The notes under the pieces are model-generated. The model saw nothing but the letters and a program-made list of their open reading frames with translations, made no database searches and was not told where the DNA came from. A program made the position numbers and the translations under genes. Below are positions 9,033 through 18,209 of a stretch of 64,000 bases of DNA, one piece after another (the first letter of the stretch is position 1; the number at the start of each line of letters is the position of its first letter). This DNA comes from Undibacterium umbellatum (GTDB lineage Bacteria > Pseudomonadota > Gammaproteobacteria > Burkholderiales > Burkholderiaceae_D): positions 62,001 through 126,000 of the forward strand of contig NZ_JACOFX010000014.1 in assembly GCF_014284125.1 (NCBI RefSeq), read 5' to 3'.

Positions 9033-10009
9033 AATTGCATTTGCAGTTCTGTCATTGCAGATATCTGCGATGCATGCTGGTTTTAATGCAGTGTTTTTGT
9101 TGGCCTGGTATCAGTGCGGCTGACTCAGGAAAATTTCAGCAAACACCTGTTTATTTGCATGAGTTCCGGTTTGGAGATGGTGGCAAGGCCATTTACTACC
9201 AACTCGAGAAAAAGCCCTGGCAACATGAGTCTGGTAGCAAGAATCTGGCGAACCTGATCTTTGTGATTTCAGGATCAGATTGCATCAGCATGGGGCAGTT
9301 CCTGCCGCAATATTTTTCTGGTCTTGAGGGCGAGTCTGGTCCTACGCAGATTTTCATCCTGCACAAGCGCCATATTCTGCCTGCATCCAATGGCAAGGCA
9401 TGTGGTGATGCCTATGTTCGTGCTGATCATCCTTCGCGCTGGCAGGCAGACCACATGGAATTCATGCGCGCGCAACTGGCTGCATTGAAAGAAGCTGGCA
9501 AGAAACCAAAACGTGTCGTTATTTTCGGTATTTCCGAGGGCGCAGAAATGGCGCCCATACTGGCAAGGCAATTGTCCGCCACACATCTGGTATTGCTATC
9601 GCACGCAGGGATGAATGCGCTGGATGTGTATGCCGCGTTGGCCCGTCAGCACGCCTATATGCAAGTCGCCTGGCAGCAGTTGCAAACGGGTTTGCAGCGA
9701 AAACCAGATGATCCCGACGCGGGCTTGTTGCATGGTCGCAGTTGGCGATATTGGTCAGAGATAGGTCGTATCTCGCAAACAGACAATCTGTTGGCGCTGG
9801 ACAAGCCGATACTGTTAGGACTAGGGGAAGCTGATCCGGTTATTCCGGGCAAGGCTATTGCTCATTTGCAACAGCAGTTTCAGGCGGCGGGAAAAACTAT
9901 CGATATACGTCGTTTCCCCGGGGCAGGTCATAGTCTTGTGAGTGATGATAAAAACTATTTGCCTGATTTTATGCATCAGATAGATAATTGGTTATTGGAC
10001 GCCAAGTGA
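9029..10009 (+). CDS. Exported alpha/beta-fold serine hydrolase
   Basis: A 326-residue protein with a hydrophobic N-terminus resembling a signal sequence (ending near GISAADS). The catalytic triad is readable: S169 in the nucleophile elbow GISEG, D269 in GLGEADPV and H301 in FPGAGHSL, in the right order for an alpha/beta hydrolase. The substrate cannot be told; an esterase, lipase or peptidase of the envelope is possible. It overlaps the upstream membrane-protein gene by 4 nt, so they form a two-gene unit. Confidence 0.8.
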   Translation: MKLHLQFCHCRYLRCMLVLMQCFCWPGISAADSGKFQQTPVYLHEFRFGDGGKAIYYQLEKKPWQHESGSKNLANLIFVISGSDCISMGQFLPQYFSGLEGESGPTQIFILHKRHILPASNGKACGDAYVRADHPSRWQADHMEFMRAQLAALKEAGKKPKRVVIFGISEGAEMAPILARQLSATHLVLLSHAGMNALDVYAALARQHAYMQVAWQQLQTGLQRKPDDPDAGLLHGRSWRYWSEIGRISQTDNLLALDKPILLGLGEADPVIPGKAIAHLQQQFQAAGKTIDIRRFPGAGHSLVSDDKNYLPDFMHQIDNWLLDAK

Positions 10010-10225
10010 TGGTGACTTTTGCAAAATAAGTGCTGTAGAACACATACATATCCAAACAGTATTATTTTTCCGCGATCCCATTACAACTAGTTACAAGAAC
10101 TTTGATTTTGTAGCAGTTAATTCCATGACAAAAATGCAAAGCCTTACTATACTTGTTGGCTGTGCTTATGTATGGATAATTCCCTGCCTTCGTTTTGCAT
10201 TTCCTTTTACTGTTGTTCACCCATA

Positions 10226-11746
10226 ATGATAACCATGCGCCTCTCGACTCTCTCTTATACGCCTATTGTAGCTGCACTGCTGCTGACAGGCTGCGTGACT
10301 ACGCAAACACACGACAGCAAGGTTGCGGCCTCGCTCTCGGTTGCAAAATCCGGACAGATTGATGAAGCGATCAGACAGGTTGAAGCGCAAACGCAAGGCA
10401 ACAACAAAACAGATTTGCTGTTGAATCTGGAAAAAGGCGAATTGATGCGCATAGGCAAGCGTTACAAGGACAGTCTCGATGCCTTTGAAGTGGCAGATAC
10501 CAAGGTGAAAATTTGGGAAGAGACGGCCAAATCTTCTCCGCAAAAATTGATGGGGCAGATCGGTGCCACCATCATGGGTGATGCCAGTCGTGATTATGAA
10601 GGTCAGGATTATGAAAAAGTCATGCTGACTACACGCATGGCAATGGATCGCCTGAACCTGGGTGACCTCGACACGGCGCGTGTCGATATCAAACGTACCC
10701 ATGAACGCGAAGCCGTCATCGCAGAGTTCCGCTCCAAAGAAACAGCGGAAGCCGAAAAAGAGGCCAAAGACAAGGGCGTGGCTTCGACAGGCAAGGAATT
10801 GAATGGTTATCCTGTGGAAACACTGAACGACCCCGAAGTCCTGAAACTGAAAAACGGCTATCAGAATGCCCTCAGTCATTATCTCGCCGGATTTGTTTAT
10901 GAAGCACTGAATGAACCTGGCCTGGCAGCGCCTGGATATCGCAAGGCGATTGAATTGCGCCCGGATTTGCCAGTGCTGGAAGATGGCTTGAAAGGTCTGG
11001 ATCAGCGTACTAGTTTCCGCCGCAAAAAAGGCGTGACAGATGTCCTGTTCGTGATTGAAGCCGGTAATTCACCTGCACGTCAATCCAAGAAAATTGCTTT
11101 TCCCGTGCCAACGGGCCGTGGTCTGGTGACGATTTCTTTTGCCTTCCCAGTGATATATCCAGATCCGAATGCACCGGTGATCAATAGTATTCGTGTCGGT
11201 AATCAGGTATTGCCTACGGCACTGGTGACAGACTTCAATGTCATGGCGCGTAAAGCCCTGAAGGATGAACTGCCTGGTATTTACACACGTGCAGCGATAC
11301 GTGCTGTGACCAAAGGCCTGGTCCAGGATCAGGTGAATAAGAATTTTGGTCCGCTGGCTGGTCTGGCTGCCAATCTGGCAGTTGCTGCGACAGAAAGCCC
11401 GGCAGATGATCGTATGTGGCGTACTCTGCCAGATCGCGTATTTGTGGCCCGCGCATTCTTGCCACCAGGCGACTATGACTTGAATTTTGGTAATCGTGGT
11501 GATGTCAGTAAAATCACCGTGGATGGCCGCTACATGGTTGTGCCTGTGCGTGTTTATCAGGATAAAACCTATCTGGGTGACCTGGCAAAATTCGGTAGTG
11601 TGACGCCTGTGGCACAATTGGAGGCTGAGCCGGAAGTCAAAGCGGTAGCACCTAAGTCAACTGGCAAGTCCAAACCAGTGGCCAAAGCAAAAACAGTGAC
11701 AAAAACGACTGCCACTGGTACGACCACGACAACAAGCACCAAATAG
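10226..11746 (+). CDS. COG3014 family lipoprotein
   Basis: About 506 residues, starting MITMRLSTL (a second ATG lies at 10235). The signal peptide ends in the lipobox LLTGC, so the mature protein is lipid-anchored. A helical, TPR-like N-terminal half (residues about 30-270) precedes a beta-rich domain, and the C-terminus is lysine/threonine rich (TKTTATGTTTTT), perhaps reaching into the peptidoglycan. I recall COG3014 proteins encoded beside YcfL and LpoB in other proteobacteria, and that order is seen here, suggesting a role in peptidoglycan synthesis (inference). Confidence 0.8.
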   Translation: MITMRLSTLSYTPIVAALLLTGCVTTQTHDSKVAASLSVAKSGQIDEAIRQVEAQTQGNNKTDLLLNLEKGELMRIGKRYKDSLDAFEVADTKVKIWEETAKSSPQKLMGQIGATIMGDASRDYEGQDYEKVMLTTRMAMDRLNLGDLDTARVDIKRTHEREAVIAEFRSKETAEAEKEAKDKGVASTGKELNGYPVETLNDPEVLKLKNGYQNALSHYLAGFVYEALNEPGLAAPGYRKAIELRPDLPVLEDGLKGLDQRTSFRRKKGVTDVLFVIEAGNSPARQSKKIAFPVPTGRGLVTISFAFPVIYPDPNAPVINSIRVGNQVLPTALVTDFNVMARKALKDELPGIYTRAAIRAVTKGLVQDQVNKNFGPLAGLAANLAVAATESPADDRMWRTLPDRVFVARAFLPPGDYDLNFGNRGDVSKITVDGRYMVVPVRVYQDKTYLGDLAKFGSVTPVAQLEAEPEVKAVAPKSTGKSKPVAKAKTVTKTTATGTTTTTSTK

Positions 11747-11784
11747 GTTTGTCAGCACCAAATCCAACTGATATTAGAGGGTAT

Positions 11785-12186
11785 ATGAAACAGATTTCCA
11801 AACAATTTGCCGCATGCGCTGCCCTGGTCGCCGCCTGTATCGCAGCTCCAGTCATGGCTGATACCATACCAAATGCGTCTTCTCCTGGTATCGCCTCGAA
11901 ATTGATCGTGCGTGGCACACTGGAAGGTGTGCAAGTGACGGATCTGCGTTCGCAGCGCAAAAATGATGTCATGGTAGTGCAGGCAGAGACCGTCAATCTG
12001 ACCAACTACGATGTCCGTATCTATTATCGTTTTCGCTGGACCGATGCTGCCGGCATGCAAGTCGGCGATGGTGAAGTCTGGAAGCCATTGATGATACTGG
12101 GTCAACAAAGCCAGTTCATCAAAGGCACAGCCTATGGCCCGCAAGCGACGGATTTCAAGATCGAAATGAGTGCAGAGCCACGCTAA
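11785..12186 (+). CDS. ycfL: YcfL family periplasmic protein (DUF1425)
   Basis: A 133-residue protein with a signal peptide (MKQISKQFAACAALVAAC, cleavage near VMADT). The rest is a small beta-sandwich with the YcfL hallmark NLTNYDVRIYYRFRWTD and GEVWKPLMI. E. coli YcfL is encoded next to LpoB, and the same neighbour follows here. The function is unknown, probably accessory to the cell-wall machinery. The ATG at 11785 is preceded by AGAGG; an in-frame upstream codon at 11749 is less likely because it would bury the signal peptide. Confidence 0.82.
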   Translation: MKQISKQFAACAALVAACIAAPVMADTIPNASSPGIASKLIVRGTLEGVQVTDLRSQRKNDVMVVQAETVNLTNYDVRIYYRFRWTDAAGMQVGDGEVWKPLMILGQQSQFIKGTAYGPQATDFKIEMSAEPR

Positions 12187-12226
12187 TCGACAATAACAGT
12201 AACAAGATTATTTTTACGGAGTACAT

Positions 12227-12841
12227 ATGAAACGCATTTCCTCATTATCCAAAAGCTGCGCCCTGGTGGTGTTGCTCGGCCTGACACTTACTGCCTGCCA
12301 GACCAGGCTGTCCCAACCTACGGTCAGCCTGGCTCGCCAGACTACGTATGGTGATAACAAGGCAGTAGAAACTGTCACCAATGAGTTTGGTTCCACCGAC
12401 TTGCAAATGATCGCCGAAAAAATGGTTGGTTCCCTGCTGGAAGATCCGGTGCTGGCAAATCGCCCGACCATGACTTTGGCTGGTGTACGCAACAAGACCA
12501 GCGAATACATCGATACCAAATCCATCATGAACAGTATTCAGACTGCATTGGTGAAAAGCCGCAAGGTGAAATTCACCCGTAGTGCAGATGAAATGCAACA
12601 AGGTGTCGATGAATTGCAACGCCAGAATCAAAGCGGTTTGTATAAAGCCCAGGGTAAGGCAAAGATCGGCAACATGGCGGCAGCCAAATATTCTCTGGAA
12701 GGTGAAATTGTTTCCATCGTTAAGCAAAATGCCAACACCAAAGACGTTTTTTACAAAATGACCTTGAAACTGTATGACGTTGAAGAAGGCTCCATCGAAT
12801 GGCAAGACGAAAAAGAAATTCGTAAAACTTCCAAGCGCTAA
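12227..12841 (+). CDS. lpoB: Penicillin-binding protein activator LpoB
   Basis: A 204-residue lipoprotein with lipobox LTLTAC at residues 19-24. The globular part has the LpoB pattern: tryptophan-poor alpha/beta fold with RPTMTLAGVRNKTSEYIDT, SRKVKFTRSA, AAKYSLEGEIVSI and a C-terminal SIEWQDEKEIRK. LpoB sits in the outer membrane and reaches through the peptidoglycan to stimulate the class A synthase PBP1b. The linker between lipid anchor and domain is short. ACGGAG precedes the ATG. It is third in a four-gene envelope operon. Confidence 0.88.
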   Translation: MKRISSLSKSCALVVLLGLTLTACQTRLSQPTVSLARQTTYGDNKAVETVTNEFGSTDLQMIAEKMVGSLLEDPVLANRPTMTLAGVRNKTSEYIDTKSIMNSIQTALVKSRKVKFTRSADEMQQGVDELQRQNQSGLYKAQGKAKIGNMAAAKYSLEGEIVSIVKQNANTKDVFYKMTLKLYDVEEGSIEWQDEKEIRKTSKR

Positions 12842-12860
12842 TCCTTAAAAGGGAAATACG

Positions 12861-13682
12861 ATGTTGAATCTTAAAAAACTGATGGCAGGTTTGTTCTGCT
12901 CTGCAGCGGCATTCAGTGCCTATGCATCAGAACCAAAAATTGCCGTGACCGATCTGACTTATGAAGAAAAAGTCAGCGAATATTTCCGCGTGGTGTCTGC
13001 TTCCAGCAAGAGTAGCGTCAAGGGAAGTTATAGCGAGCGTGAAACCGACCGCAGCTACTCGCAGCGTGGCAATATCAACGCCAAGAGCGAAAGCAATTAC
13101 TACGAGGCAGAAGGTTTTTATACCTATATTGACCGTGGCGAATTGAAAACCTATACGGCTGACCTGAAGGGTGCCTTGATCAAGGGCGGCGGTGTTCGCC
13201 TGGTGCAAGCGCGTCCTTACGTCGGCAAGCCCATGGAAAAAATTTACGACATCATCGGTCGTATCAAACAGGGCATGTATCCAGGTGCTGACTACGTCTT
13301 GTTTGGCACAGTCAGCAATATCCAGTTCCGCCAGGAAAGCAATCAACTACAATACGGCAATTCAATGACAGCCAGTTTGTCGCTGGACCTGGTTGCTGAT
13401 TTCAGTCTCATCAACACCAAGACTTATGAAATCAAGGCGGCTTTCAGTGCCAGTGGTTCTGGCGTTGATACTAAGATCATCAGCCGTGCTGGTGACCGTG
13501 TTGTCTTCAATCGTGGCAAAGTGATGCAAGAAACATCTCGTAGTCTGGCTGATGCGGCCTACGATGAAATTCTTGTGCAGTTTGGTGCACCGCGTGGTGC
13601 CAACCGTGGCCAGAATGTCCGTATCCAGGGACAGCCAGTCGTTCCAGTGCAAAACACCGAGCCTGTGACCGTGTACAGATAG
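12861..13682 (+). CDS. Exported LpoB/CsgG-like protein
   Basis: A 273-residue protein with a cleavable signal peptide (cleavage near AYASEP) and no lipobox cysteine. The fold pattern (KIAVTDLTY, then GADYVLFGTVSNIQF, then ADFSLINTKTYEIKAAF) matches the LpoB/CsgG superfamily. A serine/arginine-rich insertion lies around residues 48-80. It follows lpoB by 19 nt and ends the operon before a terminator. It is probably a soluble periplasmic partner or a diverged duplicate of LpoB; the exact role is unknown. Confidence 0.75.
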   Translation: MLNLKKLMAGLFCSAAAFSAYASEPKIAVTDLTYEEKVSEYFRVVSASSKSSVKGSYSERETDRSYSQRGNINAKSESNYYEAEGFYTYIDRGELKTYTADLKGALIKGGGVRLVQARPYVGKPMEKIYDIIGRIKQGMYPGADYVLFGTVSNIQFRQESNQLQYGNSMTASLSLDLVADFSLINTKTYEIKAAFSASGSGVDTKIISRAGDRVVFNRGKVMQETSRSLADAAYDEILVQFGAPRGANRGQNVRIQGQPVVPVQNTEPVTVYR

Positions 13683-13701
13683 TTTTACAGGCTTCATAAA
13701 A

Positions 13702-13731
13702 TGGCTGACACCTCGTGTCAGCCATTTTTTT
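13702..13731 (+). terminator. Rho-independent terminator of the LpoB operon
   Basis: A perfect 10-bp stem (TGGCTGACAC at 13702-13711, complement at 13715-13724) with a 3-nt loop is followed by seven T residues, 20 nt after the last stop codon. Confidence 0.93.
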
Positions 13732-13732
13732 G

Positions 13733-14097
13733 TCCACTGTTCTGTGCTACATGCGTACTGTCGGCCATGCATCAGGCATGGAAAGGTGAATTAATGTTGA
13801 AGTCAGGATTATTGCCGTCAACTTGCATTAAGATTTAATAACGTTAAATTTTTGCTATGTATGGTGGCACATGAGTGCAAACTACTTACCCATCTTTTCC
13901 AGGAATTTCCACTTGGAGCCTGTGGGCTATAACAGTGGAATCGAAAGTGAAGAAGAGGGGGCCGTCGAATCAGGGCAAGGCAAGCGTAATTGCCATGCTA
14001 ACGATAGCGCAGCCAATGAGAGCATTTGCAAGACTGCCGTGATCGTCACGCATATGGCAGGCAAGCCGATTATCCACCGTTACTTTGTACTAGTGCC
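13733..14097. other. Gene-free stretch before the ATP-grasp gene
   Basis: No supported gene. An 84-codon open frame at 13871-14125 has no recognisable protein features and runs into the next gene. AT-rich sequence around 13795-13860 could hold the promoter for the ATP-grasp gene. Confidence 0.5.
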
Positions 14098-15237
14098 ATG
14101 TCTAAGCCTGCACAGCGCGTGTTGATCGTATGCCACGCATTTTGGGAGGGGCTATCCCGTCTGCCCTATGTCCTGCATCAGACTGGTTGTGAAATCAGCG
14201 TATTTGGGCCACCCAAAAACTATGTGTCACGATCAAAATTTATCCGGCATCGTTTCTATTCCTCCAAGGAAATTGAGACGGCAATGGATCAGTTGCAGCA
14301 ACACTTAAATCAGGTGGCAGAACCCTATGATTTCGTGTTGATTGGCGATGATCCCGTTTTGTATGCACTTGAGCGGCGGCGTGAAGAAGCCTGGGTAAAG
14401 GAAATTTTCCCCAGTCGCGCCGGTTTGGGAGGAATGGATTTCATTACCTCAAAGGCGAGTTTCATACAGCGCTGCCAACAGGAGCAAATTGCCGTACCGG
14501 ATTTCGAGATATGCCATGACAAACCATCTTTGCGCGTGGCGGCGAGCCGTTTAGGGTATCCGTTGGTGATCAAGGAGGCGCAGGGATATGCCGGGTTGGC
14601 GGTGAGCATCGTTGCCGATCAGAAAAACCTTGAACTATACCCACTGGATATGCCAGTCATCGCGCAGCGTTTTGTCGCGGGGCGTCTGGGGAGCGCAGCA
14701 GTCTTCTACAAGAATGGACAATTACTTGCCTGGTTTTCTTATTACCGTGCCCGAACCTGGGGCGCTTTGGGACCATCGGCCGCGATAGAATTCTGCCATT
14801 TTCCCGAGCTGCAACAAATCCTGGAAAAACTGGGGTGCTTATCTGGTTTTCATGGTGCATGCGGTGTTGACTTTATTCAGGATGACAAGTCTGGTGGGCT
14901 GGTGTTACTGGAACAAAATTTTCGCCCTACACTGACGGTGGGACTAGGTCTGCACGCAGGTGTGGACAGTGTCGCTGCGTTGGCCGGCATACTGGGAATT
15001 GCGGGCTCGTCGCAAACAGATTTCCGCCAGGATACCTCGGTGAGCAAGTTACTCCCACTATTTCCGCAAGATGTATTCAGAGCGATAGAAGCAAGGGACT
15101 GGCGAGGACTATTGGCGTGGTGTACGCATGTTAGCTGGTGGCGGGAAATGAACTGGCGCGAATCCAAACTTTTTCTGTTTAATTGGCGCCAGATCATACG
15201 TCGTCTTCTTTCCAGTCAGGTTCGTCCGCTTCGGTGA
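14098..15237 (+). CDS. ATP-grasp enzyme of unknown substrate
   Basis: About 379 residues, starting MSKPAQRVLIV. An N-terminal Rossmann-like pre-ATP-grasp domain (to about residue 110) is followed by an ATP-grasp domain: the nucleotide-binding lysine in GYPLVIKEAQGYAGLAVS and the Mg2+-binding acidic residues in CGVDFIQ and LLEQNFRPT. This is the carbamoyl-phosphate-synthase-like layout found in carboxylate-amine ligases. The C-terminus is basic and aromatic. No neighbour identifies the substrate; the convergent gene is a phosphatase whose stop codon abuts this one. The ribosome binding site is poor, so the start is uncertain. Confidence 0.78.
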   Translation: MSKPAQRVLIVCHAFWEGLSRLPYVLHQTGCEISVFGPPKNYVSRSKFIRHRFYSSKEIETAMDQLQQHLNQVAEPYDFVLIGDDPVLYALERRREEAWVKEIFPSRAGLGGMDFITSKASFIQRCQQEQIAVPDFEICHDKPSLRVAASRLGYPLVIKEAQGYAGLAVSIVADQKNLELYPLDMPVIAQRFVAGRLGSAAVFYKNGQLLAWFSYYRARTWGALGPSAAIEFCHFPELQQILEKLGCLSGFHGACGVDFIQDDKSGGLVLLEQNFRPTLTVGLGLHAGVDSVAALAGILGIAGSSQTDFRQDTSVSKLLPLFPQDVFRAIEARDWRGLLAWCTHVSWWREMNWRESKLFLFNWRQIIRRLLSSQVRPLR

Positions 15238-16866
15238 TCAAGCTTCAGGCGCAATATCGACTTTATACAAATTCTTGCCATCGATATCGTGCAAGGAAAC
15301 GGTCATCGCCTTGGTCCTGGCATCGATTTTTGCGATACCAAAAAATTGCAGCAGTTCTGTAGGCGGCCGGTTTTGCTTCATGCCCTTCGGTACGCTGACA
15401 TATTTCACATCTGGGCCAAAGGTCCGGTCAATTTCGTTAGGGCCAAAAGTGCCTGCATTCAACGGGCCACCGACAAATTCCCAAAAGGGCTTGAAGTCGG
15501 TGAAGCTGGCTTTGTCTGGTGAGTAAAAAGTCGCAGCCGCATAGTGAACGTCTGCGGTCACCCAGACGACATTCTTGATATTGTGCCGCTTGATGAACCT
15601 CAGTATCTCGGCAATTTCCAGTTCCCGTCCCAGTGGTTTGCCATGCTCGCCATTGGCCCAGGCTTCAGAATTGCCTTTGGGCACATCAGGGTTGAGGTCA
15701 GGCACGATGATGGAAATAGGCATATCACTGGCGATGACTTTCCAGGTTGAGCGTGAGCGCAACAATGCCTGCTTTAGCCATTGCAATTGAGGCTTGCCCA
15801 GGAAGCTTGCATCCTCATTAAAACTGCTTTGCAGATTCGGCGTATTCTTGCCGCGATAGCTGCGCTCATCCAGCATGAACACTTCCAGCAAGGGGCCGTA
15901 ACTGAACATGCGGTAGATGCGGTCGGGATCATGCTGGTCTATGCGATAAGGATTGTATTCAAACATGGCGCGACGCGCGTTCGCCGCCAGGGTATTCAAG
16001 TCGCGTTGCTGGTAACGTTTTTCTGCTTCGCCTATCTGTTGGCCGGGATACCAGTTATTGCGCACTTCATGATCATCCCATTGCACCAGGAAAGGCACTT
16101 CCGCAGCAAAGCGGCGCTTGTTGGCATCCAGGAAGTTATAGGCAAAGTTGCCGCGATACTCGTCCAGGGTTTCTGCCACTTTGGCCTTGGCTGGCGTGAC
16201 GATATTATTCCAGAGGCTGCCATCCTCCAGTTTGACTTGTGCCTGTATTGGGCCGTCGGCATAAATCTGGTCGCCGGAGTGGATAAAGAAATCAGGCTGG
16301 AAACGTCGCATGCTTTCATAAATGCGGTAGCCGCCAAAGGCTTCATTGATACCCCAGCCCTGGCCAGCTTCGTCACCAGAAAAGGCAAATGTAATATCTC
16401 GTTCTGTGCCGCCGGGGAGAAGCAAGCTGCCTTGCACTACTTCACTGCTGGCCGAAGGGTTTTGCAAATCCTGGAAACGTACGCGGTAAAAGGTACGCTG
16501 ACCGGCAGGCAAGTCGCTGAGATCTACGCGCGCAGTGTAATCGCTGCTGGGAAGTGCCAGCGGACCACTGATGCTGTGGGAATTCTTGAATGACTCATTA
16601 TTGGCATATTCGACCAGCATGCGGGCTGGTCTGTCGGTGCGGCTCCAGATGATAGCCTTGTCTTTATTAATGTCACCACTCATGACGCCACAAGGTATTT
16701 GCGGCCGCGACTTGTCGGCGGTGATGATGGCAGGAGCGCTGTTTTGAGCGCGTACAAACCTGGGCAGGGCCGCTCCGGCAATCAGTGCACCAGCGCCAGT
16801 GGTGGCATGACACAGAAAGCGGCGACGTTGCTGATGGCTCTTGTTTGATTCATGATCGTTTGACAT
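15238..16866 (-). CDS. phoD: PhoD-type alkaline phosphatase (Tat-exported)
   Basis: A 542-residue secreted phosphomono/diesterase of the PhoD family. The N-terminus carries a twin-arginine signal (QQRRRFLCHATTG, cleavage near FVRAQN). A PhoD N-terminal Ig-like domain (about residues 55-145) precedes the metallophosphatase domain, with FAFSGDEAG, FFIHSGDQIYADG, QWDDHEVRNNW and VWVTADVHYAA supplying the metal-binding residues. It releases phosphate from organic esters in the periplasm. The ATG at 16866 is preferred over one 15 nt upstream because a GGGA site fits it. Confidence 0.93.
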   Translation of the reverse strand: MSNDHESNKSHQQRRRFLCHATTGAGALIAGAALPRFVRAQNSAPAIITADKSRPQIPCGVMSGDINKDKAIIWSRTDRPARMLVEYANNESFKNSHSISGPLALPSSDYTARVDLSDLPAGQRTFYRVRFQDLQNPSASSEVVQGSLLLPGGTERDITFAFSGDEAGQGWGINEAFGGYRIYESMRRFQPDFFIHSGDQIYADGPIQAQVKLEDGSLWNNIVTPAKAKVAETLDEYRGNFAYNFLDANKRRFAAEVPFLVQWDDHEVRNNWYPGQQIGEAEKRYQQRDLNTLAANARRAMFEYNPYRIDQHDPDRIYRMFSYGPLLEVFMLDERSYRGKNTPNLQSSFNEDASFLGKPQLQWLKQALLRSRSTWKVIASDMPISIIVPDLNPDVPKGNSEAWANGEHGKPLGRELEIAEILRFIKRHNIKNVVWVTADVHYAAATFYSPDKASFTDFKPFWEFVGGPLNAGTFGPNEIDRTFGPDVKYVSVPKGMKQNRPPTELLQFFGIAKIDARTKAMTVSLHDIDGKNLYKVDIAPEA

Positions 16867-16938
16867 GGCTATCCCGAACAATGGCTTTAGAAGTGACGTA
16901 TTCTAAAGTGCCAGTATGACCAAGCTATGTCAATTCAT

Positions 16939-17334
16939 TCAGCTAGCCAGCGCTATCAATGTCGCAGTCTCGTCATCACTCCTGTTTTTGCGGAAATCGA
17001 TGACAGTGATCACTGTTGTCACCAGCATACCCAAGGGGAGCAGGCAGGCGCAAAGCATGATGATCCAGTTCAGATAAGGGGTGCGGGCCAGTATTCCTTG
17101 GTAGGGTGTGAATGGATGCTCGTTGGTGCTGCCTGCGTGGCTGGACTGATCATGAATATTGACCATTAACACTGTCAAGTCGTTCACCAGATGGGGGTGA
17201 CTGCTGTTGTTATTCTCTGCGGGTGATGCGGTTGTTGCTGGCGGTAGCATTGCAAAGGCATGCGAGGCCAGAAACAAGTTCGTGACCAGACAGAGTAGTT
17301 GAAAGCAAGTGCGGATATGTCGATTGATGTCCAT
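16939..17334 (-). CDS. Hypothetical membrane protein
   Basis: A 131-residue protein with an N-terminal signal-like segment (CFQLLCLVTNLFLASHAFA), a polar histidine- and asparagine-containing middle, and one transmembrane segment near residues 88-112 (LNWIIMLCACLLPLGMLVTTV) followed by a charged tail. No family recognised. Probably an inner-membrane protein with a periplasmic N-terminal part. The ribosome binding site is weak. Confidence 0.5.
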   Translation of the reverse strand: MDINRHIRTCFQLLCLVTNLFLASHAFAMLPPATTASPAENNNSSHPHLVNDLTVLMVNIHDQSSHAGSTNEHPFTPYQGILARTPYLNWIIMLCACLLPLGMLVTTVITVIDFRKNRSDDETATLIALAS

Positions 17335-17363
17335 GGCATTTTTTGTGTATGGATACTAAATAG

Positions 17364-17461
17364 GACTTACGAAAAACCGCCCCAGCAGCGTTGCAGCTCC
17401 TAGCCGTGCTAAAGCGCTGTCTTCGTTGCTGACGCCTTGCTGGGACAATTTTGCGTAAGTC
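17364..17461. repeat. 98-bp imperfect inverted repeat (REP/MITE-like)
   Basis: The element starts GACTTACG and ends CGTAAGTC. The complementarity continues inward imperfectly through an A-run (T-run on the right) and CCCAGCA/TGCTGGG. It lies between two minus-strand genes in otherwise non-coding DNA. The tidy ends suggest a small non-autonomous mobile element or REP-type hairpin; there is no coding capacity. Confidence 0.6.
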
Positions 17462-17543
17462 TATTAAAAAAACTGCCTGCCACTCGCAAGGCGAAAAGGC
17501 TGGCAGCAAAAGGGTGGGATATTCTGGCCGTGGCGGAAACTGA

Positions 17544-18209
17544 TCAGTCGATTTTCCAGACGTATTGCACCTTGGTCCAGCTTTGTTGCGCCACGCCGTC
17601 TATCGTGCCTGGTGTGAAACGACATAGCGACAAGGCCTGGCTGGCAGCTCTGTCGAGTGCGCGATAGCCACTGCTTTCAAGGGTTTTGGTTTCGATAACC
17701 TTGCCATCGGTGCCTATCAGCATCGATAAAGTCACGGTGCCGGTTTCGCCAGTGCGTATGGAACTGCCCGGGTAGGCCGGTTTGTCGCAGGCATTCAGGT
17801 TGATGACTGCAGCGACATGGATGGGATTTTTTGGAACCGCTACAGCGGCCACTACTGTACCGTCCAAGGTGCCGCCCACTGTGCTTTTTCCGGTATCTTT
17901 TATACCAGTCTCGGTACTTGTAAGACCACTTTCATCTAGATTTTTCGGAAAACCTGAGGGGGGCTCCGGGACTATCAGCGGAGGATTTATCGGATTTTCC
18001 AGTTTGGTATCAAATTCAGGTGGTGGAATCTTTTCTTTTTCCACGGGCTTTTCGATCTGACTTATTTGGATTGGGCCTTCTGTTTTTGAGGTGATCTTAA
18101 TCTTCATGCTACTCAGCAATACAGCAAGCAAAGCCACATGCAGCAAGGCGACGACACCCAAACGTGACATGCGCTGCAGGGGGTGTTGTTGGTTTTGTGT
18201 GAATTCCAT
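17544..18209 (-). CDS. TonB family energy-transducing protein
   Basis: A 221-residue TonB-like protein. One N-terminal transmembrane anchor (about residues 17-35) is followed by a proline/glutamate/lysine periplasmic linker (PVEKEKIPPPEF, PINPPLIVPEPP) and a C-terminal TonB domain with YPGSSIRTGETGTVTLSMLI, GYRALDRAASQAL and a final VQYVWKID. It would couple the proton motive force to outer-membrane transport. No exbB, exbD or receptor gene is nearby, so it must use partners encoded elsewhere. GGAG lies 6 nt before the ATG at 18209. Confidence 0.85.
   Translation of the reverse strand: MEFTQNQQHPLQRMSRLGVVALLHVALLAVLLSSMKIKITSKTEGPIQISQIEKPVEKEKIPPPEFDTKLENPINPPLIVPEPPSGFPKNLDESGLTSTETGIKDTGKSTVGGTLDGTVVAAVAVPKNPIHVAAVINLNACDKPAYPGSSIRTGETGTVTLSMLIGTDGKVIETKTLESSGYRALDRAASQALSLCRFTPGTIDGVAQQSWTKVQYVWKID

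Noticed and set aside
13871-14125. 84-codon open frame before the ATP-grasp gene
   Set aside because: It has no clear ribosome binding site or protein features and overlaps the start of the ATP-grasp gene.
15781-16593. 270-codon plus-strand frame
   Set aside because: It lies entirely antisense to phoD, whose family motifs are clear on the other strand.
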